This document shows positions 1 to 8,737 of a stretch of DNA of 14,381 nucleotides, piece by piece. A program made the translations under genes and the position numbers. A model generated the notes under the pieces. That model searched no databases, had not been told where the DNA came from, and was given only the letters and a program-made list of their open reading frames with translations. Source of the DNA: Candidatus Pelagibacterales bacterium (GTDB taxonomy: Bacteria; Pseudomonadota; Alphaproteobacteria; TMED109); contig NYVM01000099.1 of NCBI GenBank assembly GCA_002684605.1, positions 1-14,381 on the forward strand. Reading direction: 5' to 3'. Numbering within the stretch: the stretch's first letter is position 1; each line of letters opens with the position of its first letter.

Positions 1-1428
1 AAAGCAGATAGGCCTGATGGAAGGCCCGATGAAGTTTTAGAAGAGATTTTTGATTTATTTATTGCATTAGATGCAAATGAGGCTCAATTAGATTTTCCAG
101 TATTATATGCCTCAGGTAGAGACGGTTGGTGTGTTGAAGATTTAAAAGACACTCATGAAAACCTTCACCCATTAATGAATCTTATTATTAAACACGTGGA
201 GCCACCTAAGACAGATAAAGACCTACCATTTGCTATGTTAGTTACTTTATTAGCATCTGATCCATATTTAGGAAGATGCTTAATAGGAAGAGTGGAACAA
301 GGGTCCGCAAAAGTTAATGATACCGTAAAATCTATAAATCTAAACGGTGAACAAATTGAGAGTGGTAGGTTAACTAAATTACTTAAGTTTGAAGGTATAG
401 AAAAAGTTGCAGTAGACCAAGTAAACCCTGGAGATATTATTTGTGTTGCAGGATTAGCTAAAACTTCTGTTGCTGATACAATATGTGAAACTTCATTGGA
501 TACTCCAATGAAATCTACTCCTATAGATCCACCTACTATGGCAGTTACTATTACAGTAAACGATTCACCTTTTGCTGGAACAGAAGGAAAAAAAGTTACC
601 TCCACTGCAATTAGATCGAGATTATTAGCTGAAGATGAAACAAATGTTGCTATAACTTTTGCTGAAAGCGAAACTAAAGATGCATTTGAAATAGGTGGAA
701 GAGGAGAATTACAATTAGGTGTATTAATAGAAACTATGAGAAGAGAAGGCTTTGAATTAACAGTTTCACGGCCTAAAGTACTTCTAAAGCTAGATGAAAA
801 TAATAAAACTATTGAGCCTATTGAAGAAGTAATAATTGATGTAGATGAAGAATATGTAAGTACCGTTGTAGATTCTATGAATAAAAGAAAATCTGAGATG
901 CAAGATATGAGAGCTTCAGGTGCAGGTAAGACCCGCTTAACATTTTACGCACCTTCAAGAGGGTTGATTGGATATCAAAGTAAATTTCTAACTGACACAA
1001 GAGGAACAGGCGTTCTTAATAGATTATTTCATTCTTATGCCCTTTATAAAGGAGATATTACTGGAAGAAGATATGGCGCTTTAATTTCAACAGATCAGGG
1101 TAAAGCTGTAGCATTTGCAATATGGAAACTTCAAGAACGTGGCACAATGTTTGTTAGTCATAATACAACAGTTTATAAAGGTATGATTGTGGGAGAACAC
1201 TCACGTGATAATGATTTAGATATTAATGTTCTAAAAGGTAAACAACTAACAAATATGAGAGCTTCCGGAACTGATGAGGCTGTTGTATTAGTTCCACCAA
1301 GAATAATGTCTTTAGAAGAAATGATGGCTTATATTAATGAAGATGAACTACTAGAGGTTACTCCATTAAGCTTAAGACTGAGAAAAAGATTTTTAGATGC
1401 TAAAGATAGAAAAAAAAGTACTAAATAA
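1..1428 (+). CDS. typA: Translational GTPase TypA/BipA, N-terminus cut by the window edge
   Basis: TypA/BipA is a ribosome-associated GTPase of the EF-G/LepA family, needed for ribosome assembly or translation under stress and cold. The reading frame is open from base 1 and gives 475 residues; the family is usually about 600-610, so roughly 130 N-terminal residues (P-loop, switch regions) lie outside. The fragment opens with the end of the G4 guanine-specificity motif (KADRPDGRPDEV) and soon shows the family signature LDFPVLYASGRDGW. Then follow the beta-barrel domain II, an EF-G domain III/V-like part (FEIGGRGELQLGVLIETMR, APSRGLIGYQSKFLTDTRG) and the TypA-specific C-terminal domain (VYKGMIVGEHSRDNDLDINV, KGKQLTNMRASG). 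It ends in a basic tail. The ATG at 175 is internal and not the start. Identification is firm from these motifs. A psiE-like gene follows after 52 nt. Confidence 0.96.
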   Translation, partial: KADRPDGRPDEVLEEIFDLFIALDANEAQLDFPVLYASGRDGWCVEDLKDTHENLHPLMNLIIKHVEPPKTDKDLPFAMLVTLLASDPYLGRCLIGRVEQGSAKVNDTVKSINLNGEQIESGRLTKLLKFEGIEKVAVDQVNPGDIICVAGLAKTSVADTICETSLDTPMKSTPIDPPTMAVTITVNDSPFAGTEGKKVTSTAIRSRLLAEDETNVAITFAESETKDAFEIGGRGELQLGVLIETMRREGFELTVSRPKVLLKLDENNKTIEPIEEVIIDVDEEYVSTVVDSMNKRKSEMQDMRASGAGKTRLTFYAPSRGLIGYQSKFLTDTRGTGVLNRLFHSYALYKGDITGRRYGALISTDQGKAVAFAIWKLQERGTMFVSHNTTVYKGMIVGEHSRDNDLDINVLKGKQLTNMRASGTDEAVVLVPPRIMSLEEMMAYINEDELLEVTPLSLRLRKRFLDAKDRKKSTK

Positions 1429-1480
1429 TTTCTTTCTGCTATAGTTTGCATGTAGATAAATTATATTTTGGAGATAAATC

Positions 1481-1921
1481 ATGGAAAATAAAAATACAAA
1501 TTTTTTACAACCATTAATAAATTTTATTGAAATAATTGCTAGTAATTTTGGCACATTACTCGTTAAAACATTTCATTATTTTGCTTTATTTCTAATTGGT
1601 GCAGCTATAGTATGGGCTGCCTCTGTTGAATTTTTAGGTATGATGGGAAAAGGTTCAGCATCTATTGAAGATATTTTATTATTATTTATATATTTAGAAT
1701 TAGGTGCAGTAGTAGGAATATATTTTCAAACTAATCATATGCCTGTAAGATTCTTGATATATGTTGCAATAACAGCCCTAACTCGTTTATTACTAGAACT
1801 AGTTTTTGACTGGCATAATATTGCATATGTAAATATTATTATAGTTTGTGGTGGAATTTTATTACTAGCTGCAAGTATATTAGTTCTAAGATATGCATCA
1901 TATCATTATCCTTCTAAATAA
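1481..1921 (+). CDS. psiE: PsiE-family (phosphate-starvation-inducible E) membrane protein
   Basis: This is a 146-residue inner-membrane protein with about four hydrophobic helices (roughly residues 28-55, 62-83, 88-109 and 113-139). The central stretch IYLELGAVVGIYFQTNHMPV followed by RFLIYVAITALTR is the recognisable core of the PsiE family. In E. coli psiE is induced by phosphate starvation; its biochemical role is unknown. An ATG with a good Shine-Dalgarno (TTTGGAG, 7 nt before) sets the start. It lies 52 nt behind typA on the same strand and may be cotranscribed with it. No Pho-box-like repeat is obvious upstream, so phosphate control here is not supported by the sequence. The gene ends 1 nt before the oppositely oriented ABC ATPase gene ends. 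Confidence 0.85.
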   Translation: MENKNTNFLQPLINFIEIIASNFGTLLVKTFHYFALFLIGAAIVWAASVEFLGMMGKGSASIEDILLLFIYLELGAVVGIYFQTNHMPVRFLIYVAITALTRLLLELVFDWHNIAYVNIIIVCGGILLLAASILVLRYASYHYPSK

Positions 1922-1922
1922 A

Positions 1923-3014
1923 TCAGCTTAATACTAAATCGGTTTCCGGATCTATAAAGTAGAATTTTAGACTATCAAAATACAAAGTTATTGTCTTACC
2001 ATTTTGAATAGATTGGTTAGGTAAAACTTTTCCACAAACTTGAGAATTATTTATGGAAAAATAAACCATAGTTTCCATACCTAGTGGTTCTACTATATTA
2101 AGTTTTGCATTAATTTTTAGAGAATGTTTTTGTTTATTTTCAGAAATATGTTCAGGCCTAATTCCTAATATAATAGTTTTATTAACATTATTAAAAAGTA
2201 CTGCTTTCTTTTCTTCTGGTATATTTAAAACGATATCATCAGTAATTTGTATATAAAGCCCTTCTGAACCTTTTTCTAATTTACATGAAATAAAATTCAT
2301 CGCAGGCGCACCTATAAAACCAGCTACAAAACCTGTAGTTGGGTTATTATAGATTTCATCTGGTGTTCCTATCTGCTCAATTTTACCATTTTTCATTACA
2401 ACAACTCTATCCGCTAAAGTCATAGCTTCAACTTGATCATGTGTTACATATACTGTTGTAGTATTTAAATGCTGATGAACTCTTTTAATTTCAATTCTCA
2501 TTTGTCCACGCATTTTTGCATCTAAATTACTAAGGGGCTCGTCAAATAAAAATACTTTAGGATTTCTTACAATAGCTCTTCCCATAGCAACTCTTTGTCT
2601 TTGTCCACCCGATAACTGTTTTGGACGCCTATCTAACAATTCAGATATACCTAAAACTTGAGCAGCTTCATGAACTCTAACTTTAATATCTTCTTTACTA
2701 AATTTTCGTAACCTTAAACCAAAAGACATGTTTTCAAAAACTGTCATATGTGGATATAAAGCATAACTTTGAAATACCATTGCTATATCTCTATCTTTAG
2801 GAGGAATATCATTTACTTTATTATTTTCTATAAAAATTTCTCCTTTCGTAATATCTTCTAAGCCAGCAATCATTCTTAACACAGTACTTTTTCCGCAACC
2901 CGATGGGCCAACTAGTATTACAAATTCTTTATCTTTAATTGATAAGTCAATTCCACTAACCACTTCTGTTTTGTCAAAAACTTTTTGTAAATTTTTTATT
3001 AATACTTCCGCCAT
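1923..3014 (-). CDS. CUT1-type ABC importer ATPase (MalK/UgpC family)
   Basis: This 363-residue cytoplasmic ATPase powers the importer encoded just upstream. Visible motifs are Walker [10 protein letters not shown] (36-44), Q-loop Gln82 ([11 protein letters not shown]), signature LSGGQRQR (134-141), Walker B VFLFDEP (154-160) with D-loop SNLDAK, and H-loop His192 (VYVTHDQ). About 120 further residues form the C-terminal TOBE/OB region (LGIRPEHI), typical of MalK/UgpC/MsmK ATPases of sugar, polyol and glycerol-phosphate importers. I chose the ATG at 3014 over the in-frame ATG at 3035. It has AAAGGAT at proper spacing and begins with [13 protein letters not shown], the usual N-terminus, and it leaves a 4-nt gap behind the permease stop rather than a 17-nt overlap. 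It is the last gene of the operon. The substrate cannot be read from this subunit. Confidence 0.95.
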   Translation of the reverse strand: MAEVLIKNLQKVFDKTEVVSGIDLSIKDKEFVILVGPSGCGKSTVLRMIAGLEDITKGEIFIENNKVNDIPPKDRDIAMVFQSYALYPHMTVFENMSFGLRLRKFSKEDIKVRVHEAAQVLGISELLDRRPKQLSGGQRQRVAMGRAIVRNPKVFLFDEPLSNLDAKMRGQMRIEIKRVHQHLNTTTVYVTHDQVEAMTLADRVVVMKNGKIEQIGTPDEIYNNPTTGFVAGFIGAPAMNFISCKLEKGSEGLYIQITDDIVLNIPEEKKAVLFNNVNKTIILGIRPEHISENKQKHSLKINAKLNIVEPLGMETMVYFSINNSQVCGKVLPNQSIQNGKTITLYFDSLKFYFIDPETDLVLS

Positions 3015-3018
3015 AATA

Positions 3019-3894
3019 TTATCCTTTAGTTGCACCTGACGTTAGACCAGCAATATAATAATCCATTAAGAAAGCATATATTATAACAGGAGGAGCTGCA
3101 GCTAGTAATGCTCCCGACATTAGTGGCCCCCAATTAAAAACATCTCCTTTAATTAAAGTAGTTACAGTACCCACTGTTAATACCATTTCACTTTCACTAT
3201 ATATAAATGCTAATGGATATAAAAAACCAGCCCAGGAAACCGTAAAAGCAAAAATGGTTGCTGCAATTAATCCTGGCATTGCAACAGGTATAAATACTTT
3301 CCATAACATTTGCATATGATTAGCTCCATCGATAAGAGCCGCTTCGTCAATTTCTTTTGGTATAGAAGAAAAATAGCCAATCATAAGCCAGGTACAAAAA
3401 GGTACACTTAAAGTAGGATATACTAATACTAAAACCCAATAACTATTTAATAGTCCTAACCATCCAACAATTTTAAAGAGAGGTATAAATAATAATGTTT
3501 CTGGAACTAAATAGGTTAGGAATATTCCCGTCGCTAAAACACCTGAACCCCAAAACTTTAATCTAGATAAAGAATAAGCTGCCAAAACACTAATAATCAT
3601 AGTTATAATTACTACACATACGGTAACAATAATTGTATTTTTAAAAAAAGTAAGGAATGGAGTCTCAGTAAATAAGTATATATAATGTTTTAATGTAATT
3701 CCCTGTTCTATTAACCAAGGATTAGAAGCCATTTCAGCTATTTCCTTATTAGTCTTTAAGGAAGTTATAAGCATATAATAGGGAGGAAACAAAAAAAATA
3801 TTACAAAAATAATTAAGCTACTATAGGCTGCTATTAAAGCCCATCTTCTATTAGAATGAACACTATTTTTAATATTTAAAATATTATTTTTCAT
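3019..3894 (-). CDS. CUT1 ABC importer permease, MalG/UgpE type
   Basis: This 291-residue inner-membrane permease has about six transmembrane segments, the first at residues 18-42 after a short basic N-terminus. The EAA loop that docks onto the ATPase is clear at 184-203 ([20 protein letters not shown]). The N-terminal pattern (one helix, then the [16 protein letters not shown] periplasmic start) and the short C-terminus ending GLTSGATKG are typical of MalG-type second permeases. It starts 1 nt after the stop of the MalF-type permease gene (TAAaATG) and ends 4 nt before the ATPase start, so all are surely cotranscribed and probably translationally coupled. It forms a heterodimer with the product of 3896-4783. 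Confidence 0.94.
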   Translation of the reverse strand: MKNNILNIKNSVHSNRRWALIAAYSSLIIFVIFFLFPPYYMLITSLKTNKEIAEMASNPWLIEQGITLKHYIYLFTETPFLTFFKNTIIVTVCVVIITMIISVLAAYSLSRLKFWGSGVLATGIFLTYLVPETLLFIPLFKIVGWLGLLNSYWVLVLVYPTLSVPFCTWLMIGYFSSIPKEIDEAALIDGANHMQMLWKVFIPVAMPGLIAATIFAFTVSWAGFLYPLAFIYSESEMVLTVGTVTTLIKGDVFNWGPLMSGALLAAAPPVIIYAFLMDYYIAGLTSGATKG

Positions 3895-3895
3895 T

Positions 3896-4783
3896 TTAAA
3901 CTTCCATTGCTCTTTTTCTTACACTTCTTAATATTATGAATGCAAGAGTTCCTAATATAGGAAACATGAAAAGAGATACTGCAGCACCCAGAGGAATATC
4001 ACCAGATTCAATTCCTACCCTAAAAGCATAAGTAGCAAATAAATGTGTTGTATCTATTGGGCCACCTCTAGTTAAAACTCTAACAATGTCAAAATTAGCA
4101 AAAGTAACAATTATTGAAAATAATATTGTAATAGAAATAATATTTTTCATCATAGGTAATGTTATATAATATAATTTTTGCCTATAATTTGCTCCATCAA
4201 TAGATGCAGCTTCATATAAATCTGCAGGAATAGACTTTAATGCTGCTAAATACATAATAAGGAAAAATGGAGCACCTACCCAAATATTTACTAATATAAT
4301 TGAAAACCTTGCCCAGAAAGTTTCGCTAAGCCAAGGTATGGCTGGGAGAGATATCTTTACTAAAAACCAGTTAATAGCACTATAAGTAGGTTCAAATAAC
4401 CACCACCAACCAAGGGTTGAAAGTGCCGGTGGTATAACCCAAGGAATTAATAACATTCCTCTCCATTTTCTTTGGCCTTTACTTGGTATAGCGTTGATAG
4501 AATGGGCAGCAATAAATCCTATTAGTGCTTTAAAAAAGACAGCCACTAATGCAAAAAATATTGACTGCTGTACTACTAACCAAAAAGTTTCTCTCTTAAA
4601 TAAAAATAAGTAATTTCCAATTCCCACAAATTTTGTCTCTGCTTTATTTAGCATTGATAAAAATATAGCATATATAAAAGGGTAAATTATGAGGCATAAA
4701 ACCATTAATATAAGAGGTAAGCACATAAAAAAAGCAATTCGAGGCTTTTGTCTTAACCATAAATATAAAGAGCTAAATTTCAT
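3896..4783 (-). CDS. CUT1 ABC importer permease, MalF/UgpA type
   Basis: This 295-residue inner-membrane permease has about six transmembrane helices. The first (16-42) follows the basic stretch WLRQKPR. The EAA loop lies at 191-210 (EAASIDGANYRQKLYYITLP). Downstream, FDIVRVLTRGGPIDTTHLFA is the conserved periplasmic stretch of UgpA/MalF-type sugar permeases. There is no long MalF-like periplasmic loop, so it is closer to UgpA/LacF/ThuF in build. Its ATG overlaps the binding-protein stop by 1 nt (TAATG), with AGAGGA just before it inside the upstream gene, a translational-coupling arrangement. The partner permease follows after 1 nt. Confidence 0.94.
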   Translation of the reverse strand: MKFSSLYLWLRQKPRIAFFMCLPLILMVLCLIIYPFIYAIFLSMLNKAETKFVGIGNYLFLFKRETFWLVVQQSIFFALVAVFFKALIGFIAAHSINAIPSKGQRKWRGMLLIPWVIPPALSTLGWWWLFEPTYSAINWFLVKISLPAIPWLSETFWARFSIILVNIWVGAPFFLIMYLAALKSIPADLYEAASIDGANYRQKLYYITLPMMKNIISITILFSIIVTFANFDIVRVLTRGGPIDTTHLFATYAFRVGIESGDIPLGAAVSLFMFPILGTLAFIILRSVRKRAMEV

Positions 4784-6132
4784 TATCCTCTCATAACACC
4801 TTCTAATTCATTTTCAGCCCATCTTATTGCTTTTTTTAATGAATGCCCTTTAGCCGTTACTCGAGCAGTTAAATTTGCTATTATATATTGTGTAGTTATT
4901 TGAGATGCTATTTCTGGTGGGGCAGGATATCCTGGTGCTACAGGTATTTCATCACCCTTCATTGGGTAATTATACAAAACTCCATCAGGAGGACTAGCTT
5001 CTATCCACGTTTTATTTTGATTAAAATGAGATATTATTAAAGGTATATCATACCCTTGAGACGCTTTAACACATGCATCTATAACTGGACGTTCAGCCAT
5101 ATACCTTAGCAGATCCTTAGCAGCAGACTTATTTTCGGCAAAATCCCATAGTCCCCAATATTGAGAATTATCTGAACGATACCTTCCCTTAGGGCCCCTA
5201 GGCACATCATGATGCCACAACTTATTAGCTACATCAGGATTATCACGTTTTGCAACAGCCCATGCACTTGCTGGGTTAAATATCGCAGATCCCTGTCCAG
5301 AGATTATCCAACGATTATTAGAAGAATCATCCCACGCATAAATACTTTTTGGCATAAACTCTGTTAATTTACTCATATATTCTAGCACTTGCCTTACTTC
5401 GTCAGAGTCTACAGTAATTTCTCCATTTTTATTTACAAGTTCTGCTCCATATGACGTAAATAAAGCACTAAGCCAACGGCTATCCGCAGTAGCCCCAATT
5501 GTAGCTCCAAAAGGCTTTCCCACTTTATATAATTTTTCAGCGGCTAATAAAAAGGCATCCCAATTCCAATTATTAACAGCACTAGAATCCCTATTCTCAT
5601 TCCCAGGAAATAACGTTTGAAGATCTATACCTGCATGTTCTTTAAATAAATCAAAACGTGAAACCATAGAGTCAAAAAAAGAACCAGTTGGCGCTGGTGA
5701 ACCTCTCCAGTGCCCATCTAAATGAGCATAAAATTTTGCTGAATCTAATAAAGGTCCGTGTTTATTAATAATATATTCCACAACATCATCAAGAGGCTCC
5801 AATCTATGTCTAAACATTGAACAATACCAAGTTGGTTGAGAAAAAATATCATGGCCAGTTTTTGCTCTAGATTCTGCTTGAGCTGTTAATAGTAACTTAT
5901 TTCCAATAGAAGTAATAAAATCAACTTTTACTTCAACCCCGTTTTTTTCTCCCCAATCAACTATAATATTTTCAAGAACATCGTTAGCTCCAGGAATCCA
6001 ATGATCCCAAAGTCCCAATAAAAGCCTACCAGCAGAGTGCGAGGTTTTTACGTAGGGAGCAGCTATAGCATATCCTCCGGTAGCACTTAGACCTTTAATA
6101 AATTTTCTTCTGTGTAAGTAATTTTTTTTCAA
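4783..6132 (-). CDS. Extracellular solute-binding protein (family 1) with Tat-type signal
   Basis: This 449-residue periplasmic binding protein is the first gene of the importer operon. The N-terminus carries a twin-arginine motif (HRRKFIKG, Arg8-Arg9) and a mildly hydrophobic stretch (LSATGGYAIAAPYV), so export is probably folded, by Tat. The mature part has the size and layout of UgpB/MalE-like CUT1 binding proteins, and is rich in Trp and other aromatics (WDHWIPG near the mature N-terminus, NNWNWDAF, QYWGLWDF), which suggests stacking on a sugar-like ligand. The substrate is not identifiable. Translation must start at TTG (6130-6132): no ATG or GTG sits nearby in frame ahead of the twin-arginine motif, and a very strong Shine-Dalgarno stands 6 nt before it. 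The C-terminus is complete (ENELEGVMRG). Confidence 0.9.
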   Translation of the reverse strand: MKKNYLHRRKFIKGLSATGGYAIAAPYVKTSHSAGRLLLGLWDHWIPGANDVLENIIVDWGEKNGVEVKVDFITSIGNKLLLTAQAESRAKTGHDIFSQPTWYCSMFRHRLEPLDDVVEYIINKHGPLLDSAKFYAHLDGHWRGSPAPTGSFFDSMVSRFDLFKEHAGIDLQTLFPGNENRDSSAVNNWNWDAFLLAAEKLYKVGKPFGATIGATADSRWLSALFTSYGAELVNKNGEITVDSDEVRQVLEYMSKLTEFMPKSIYAWDDSSNNRWIISGQGSAIFNPASAWAVAKRDNPDVANKLWHHDVPRGPKGRYRSDNSQYWGLWDFAENKSAAKDLLRYMAERPVIDACVKASQGYDIPLIISHFNQNKTWIEASPPDGVLYNYPMKGDEIPVAPGYPAPPEIASQITTQYIIANLTARVTAKGHSLKKAIRWAENELEGVMRG

Positions 6133-6138
6133 ACTTAA

Positions 6139-6148
6139 CCCTCCCCTT
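6139..6148 (-). promoter_or_regulatory. Strong Shine-Dalgarno before the TTG start of the binding-protein gene
   Basis: On the minus strand AAGGGGAGGG stands 6 nt upstream of the TTG codon at 6132. It is the most purine-perfect ribosome binding site in the window and decides the non-ATG start. A strong site with a weak start codon fits a binding protein made in excess over its permeases. Confidence 0.75.
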
Positions 6149-6246
6149 CTTTTAGATTAATTTGATATACTTTATAATTAAGTTATTTATCTTAATAGTA
6201 ATTTAGTAAAATATACAAATCATATTTACAAAGGAATAAAATAAAA

Positions 6247-6654
6247 ATGAATAAAATTGAAGGAGGATGTTTATGTGGAAAAATAAAATATTATAGTAAA
6301 TTAGACCCATTATTTACTACCGTATGCCACTGTTCACATTGTCAAAAACAATCAGGAACAGTTTTTTCTATTATCATTGGTGTGAATAGAAAATCTCTAC
6401 ATATTAGCGGAGATTTAAAATGTTATGAAGATATTGGCAATAGTGGAAAACCCGTATATAGGAAATTTTGTGGTAATTGTGGATCTCCCATTATAAGCGA
6501 TGTAAGTGCAGTTCCTGATTTATTGTTTATTAAAGCTGGTACAATAAATAACATAAAGGCTCTTAAACCAACAAAAGAAATATGGACAGATCATAAACTA
6601 GATTGCATAATTATAAATGGCATCAAAGAAAAATATAAGACGGATGGAAAATAA
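6247..6654 (+). CDS. GFA/CENP-V domain zinc protein (Gfa-like)
   Basis: This 135-residue protein covers one complete GFA (glutathione-dependent formaldehyde-activating/CENP-V) domain. The zinc ligands are all present: Cys8 and Cys10 (GGCLCG) with Cys75 and Cys78 (FCGNCGS) match the structural zinc site, and Cys27, Cys29 and Cys32 (CHCSHC) the second, catalytic-type site. Gfa of Paracoccus was described as promoting S-hydroxymethylglutathione formation, but most single-domain GFA proteins have no proven reaction, so a formaldehyde role is only possible. No formaldehyde dehydrogenase lies nearby. An AAAGGA at 6230-6235 precedes the ATG by 11 nt. It is divergent from the importer operon (114 bp between) and runs into the next gene with a 1-nt gap. 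Confidence 0.88.
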   Translation: MNKIEGGCLCGKIKYYSKLDPLFTTVCHCSHCQKQSGTVFSIIIGVNRKSLHISGDLKCYEDIGNSGKPVYRKFCGNCGSPIISDVSAVPDLLFIKAGTINNIKALKPTKEIWTDHKLDCIIINGIKEKYKTDGK

Positions 6655-6655
6655 A

Positions 6656-7147
6656 ATGACTTTCTTAAAATGTAAGTATTACCTGATCACTACTATTTTT
6701 TTATTTTCTAATATTCATGCAGCAAATTCAGATAACAAAATCACTTCACTAAAAGAACTATTAAAAGAAGAGAACTTAAAATCTGAAGTGGGAAAATTAC
6801 ACTATTTAGCAAATTTTTCATTACGATGTGGCAGCTTATTTGAAGCAATAAATGAAGTAACTCCTAATATAAATATATTGAATGCTGCTATTAACTTGCA
6901 AAGAGGAGCATCAATTACAGCGATTATGATTAAAAAAAATAATCCAGATCAAATAGACCAGGAAATTCAGAACCTTATTACTAAAGTAGTAATAAATTAT
7001 AGAAATTTAATTAATATAAATAAAGATACTAATGGAGAATATATTAAAGGCTCTAATTTATTAGCTGATGATTTAGAAATTTGTAAAAAATTTATACCTA
7101 GGGCTTATAGATTTTTAGGAAATAATGGGTTCAAATTAAAAAAATAA
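6656..7147 (+). CDS. Unknown secreted or periplasmic protein
   Basis: I do not recognise this family. The product is 163 residues from the ATG at 6656, with a plausible Sec signal peptide: basic start (MTFLKCKYY), hydrophobic core (LITTIFLFSN) and a likely cut after IHA (about residue 22). The mature part is mostly helical-looking, Lys/Asn/Ile-rich, with two cysteines (Cys58 in SLRCGSLF, Cys143 in LEICKKF) that could form a disulfide in the periplasm. I chose 6656 over the in-frame ATGs at 6617 and 6644, because those would lie inside the GFA gene and put a charged extension ahead of the signal peptide. GGA stands 7 nt before 6656. The 1-nt gap to the GFA gene implies cotranscription. Confidence 0.7.
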   Translation: MTFLKCKYYLITTIFLFSNIHAANSDNKITSLKELLKEENLKSEVGKLHYLANFSLRCGSLFEAINEVTPNINILNAAINLQRGASITAIMIKKNNPDQIDQEIQNLITKVVINYRNLININKDTNGEYIKGSNLLADDLEICKKFIPRAYRFLGNNGFKLKK

Positions 7148-7153
7148 TTATTT

Positions 7154-8737
7154 CTAAATAATAATTTCAATTAAAAATGGGCCATCTTTTCTTATTCCAA
7201 CATCAAGAACTTTTAAAAGGTTTTCACAGTTATTAACTTTTATACCTTCTACCCCCATACCTTTTGCCACATTTACCCAATCTATATAAGGTCTATCTAA
7301 AGTTAGCATATCTTCAGCTTTAGGTCCTGGATTTTGAACTCCAACATTTACAAGCTCTCCCCGTAATATTTCATATGTACGATTAGCAAATATTAAAATA
7401 GTAATATCTAAATTTTCTCTCGCCATTGTCCATAAAGATTGAACTGTATACATTCCACTTCCATCTCCCTCTAGCAAGACTACTTTTCGATCCGGGCATG
7501 CTATTGCCGCACCAATGGATACTGGCATGCCATATCCTATAGCCCCTCCTCTATTATTCAGCCAATCATGAGGTGGAGCGCCAGCAGTTGCAGGAAAAAA
7601 ATCTCTTCCTGTTGTGACAGATTCATCTACAACTATAGCATTTTCTGGAAGAGTTGCTCCAATTGCCATAGCTAATTTTTCTTTACTGATACTTCCGCTT
7701 GGATGTTCTGGCCTCTTAGATGATGCTATATAATTAGGAACTTCATTTAATGCTCCTAATTCCATGGCTAAATCAGTTAAAGCTGAAACAATATCTTCAT
7801 CTACTTCAACCAAATTTATTATAGGAACATTCTCTTTATATAATAAGCTTGGTTTATTAGGATATCCAAAAAATGCTACAGGCGGTTTAGATGCAACTAA
7901 TACTAATTGTCCTGCTTTTTCTAACATATCTAATGCTCTGTCCACTACTCCAGCCCCAGGAATTCTAAGCATATCTAATCGGCCTGCACCTCTAGATAAC
8001 CTTGCATTTGCAGCTTCTGTAATAATTCCACAACCTGTCTTAGATGAAATTTTTCCTGCTAGTAAAGTAGCTTCCTCTGTTAAAGCTCCTCCTCCTAAAA
8101 TAAGAGTAGAATAGTTACCATTAGTTAAAAATTTTGCTACTTTTTTTATAGTGGCTTCATCAATTTTATTTCTGGTATCCCTATATTTTGCTTTAACAAT
8201 ATCTCCTCCTTCACCCCATGCTGTATCTGCAGGTAAAATTAGTGAGGCTATTTTTCCAGGAGCTTTTTTTGCAACCTCTATAGCTTCAGCTCCATCTTTA
8301 GATACATCCGTTGATTTTATAGATGTCTTTACCCAGTGAGACATAGGATGAGCTATTGCCTCAATATCTGAAGTTAAAGGAGACTCAACTTTTAGGTGTT
8401 GTAAAGTATGCTGCCCTATTATATTAACCATTCCTGAATGGGCTTTTTTTGCATTATGAATACTAGCTAAAGCATTAGCTAATCCAGGACCTAAATGTAG
8501 CAACGTAGAGGCTGGTTTTCCGGACATTCTATAATAGCCGTCTGCAGCACCAGTTAATACACCTTCAAATAGTCCTAATACGCATCGTATCCCAGAAACT
8601 TTATCAAGAGCTCCAACAAAATGCATTTCGGATGTTCCAGGATTTGCAAAACAAACATCTACATCATTATGTACAAAGGTTCTTACAAGACTTTCGGCAC
8701 CATTTATTTTAGTTTTAACCTTCATATTACTATTCAT
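7154..8737 (-). CDS. TPP-dependent acetolactate-synthase-like enzyme (2-oxo acid decarboxylase/lyase family)
   Basis: This 527-residue cytoplasmic enzyme has the three-domain build of the pyruvate oxidase/benzoylformate decarboxylase/acetolactate synthase superfamily. In the N-terminal domain are NPGTSE (32-37), the activating Glu58 (LFEGVLTGAADGY) and HLGPGLANAL (81-90). The central domain spans about 190-330. The C-terminal TPP/Mg motif is GDGSGMYTVQ (424-433), ending at Asn452 (FANRTYEIL). Annotation pipelines would call it acetolactate synthase large subunit, but it is shorter than IlvB/IlvI (about 560-600), lacks the GYPGG-type motif, and no ilvH/ilvN small subunit adjoins it. A decarboxylase or carboligase on another 2-oxo acid is as likely. 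The ATG at 8737 overlaps the end of the DUF2256 gene (ATGAATAG). AAAGG precedes it by only 3 nt, so the in-frame ATG at 8725 is an alternative. Confidence 0.88.
   Translation of the reverse strand: MNSNMKVKTKINGAESLVRTFVHNDVDVCFANPGTSEMHFVGALDKVSGIRCVLGLFEGVLTGAADGYYRMSGKPASTLLHLGPGLANALASIHNAKKAHSGMVNIIGQHTLQHLKVESPLTSDIEAIAHPMSHWVKTSIKSTDVSKDGAEAIEVAKKAPGKIASLILPADTAWGEGGDIVKAKYRDTRNKIDEATIKKVAKFLTNGNYSTLILGGGALTEEATLLAGKISSKTGCGIITEAANARLSRGAGRLDMLRIPGAGVVDRALDMLEKAGQLVLVASKPPVAFFGYPNKPSLLYKENVPIINLVEVDEDIVSALTDLAMELGALNEVPNYIASSKRPEHPSGSISKEKLAMAIGATLPENAIVVDESVTTGRDFFPATAGAPPHDWLNNRGGAIGYGMPVSIGAAIACPDRKVVLLEGDGSGMYTVQSLWTMARENLDITILIFANRTYEILRGELVNVGVQNPGPKAEDMLTLDRPYIDWVNVAKGMGVEGIKVNNCENLLKVLDVGIRKDGPFLIEIII

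Noticed and set aside
165..605. Minus-strand open frame of 146 codons
   Set aside because: It lies wholly over typA, whose protein signature is unmistakable; the reverse frame shows no known family and simply mirrors the codon pattern.
6173..6178. Perfect TATAAT ahead of the GFA gene
   Set aside because: No -35 hexamer at 16-18 nt, and the leader would be long; other AT-rich hexamers around it are as good, so I could not choose a promoter here.
7146..7166. AT-only inverted repeat AATTATT/AATAATT between the convergent ends at 7147 and 7154
   Set aside because: Seven A-T pairs with no G-C and no following T-run; expected by chance in this base composition.
7764..8339. Two plus-strand open frames (116 and 62 codons)
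   Set aside because: Both are antisense to the TPP-enzyme gene with no ribosome site or recognisable motif.
7154..8737. Calling the TPP enzyme IlvB (acetolactate synthase) outright
   Set aside because: Length, missing GYPGG-type motif and lack of a regulatory-subunit gene do not support it; I kept the broader family call.
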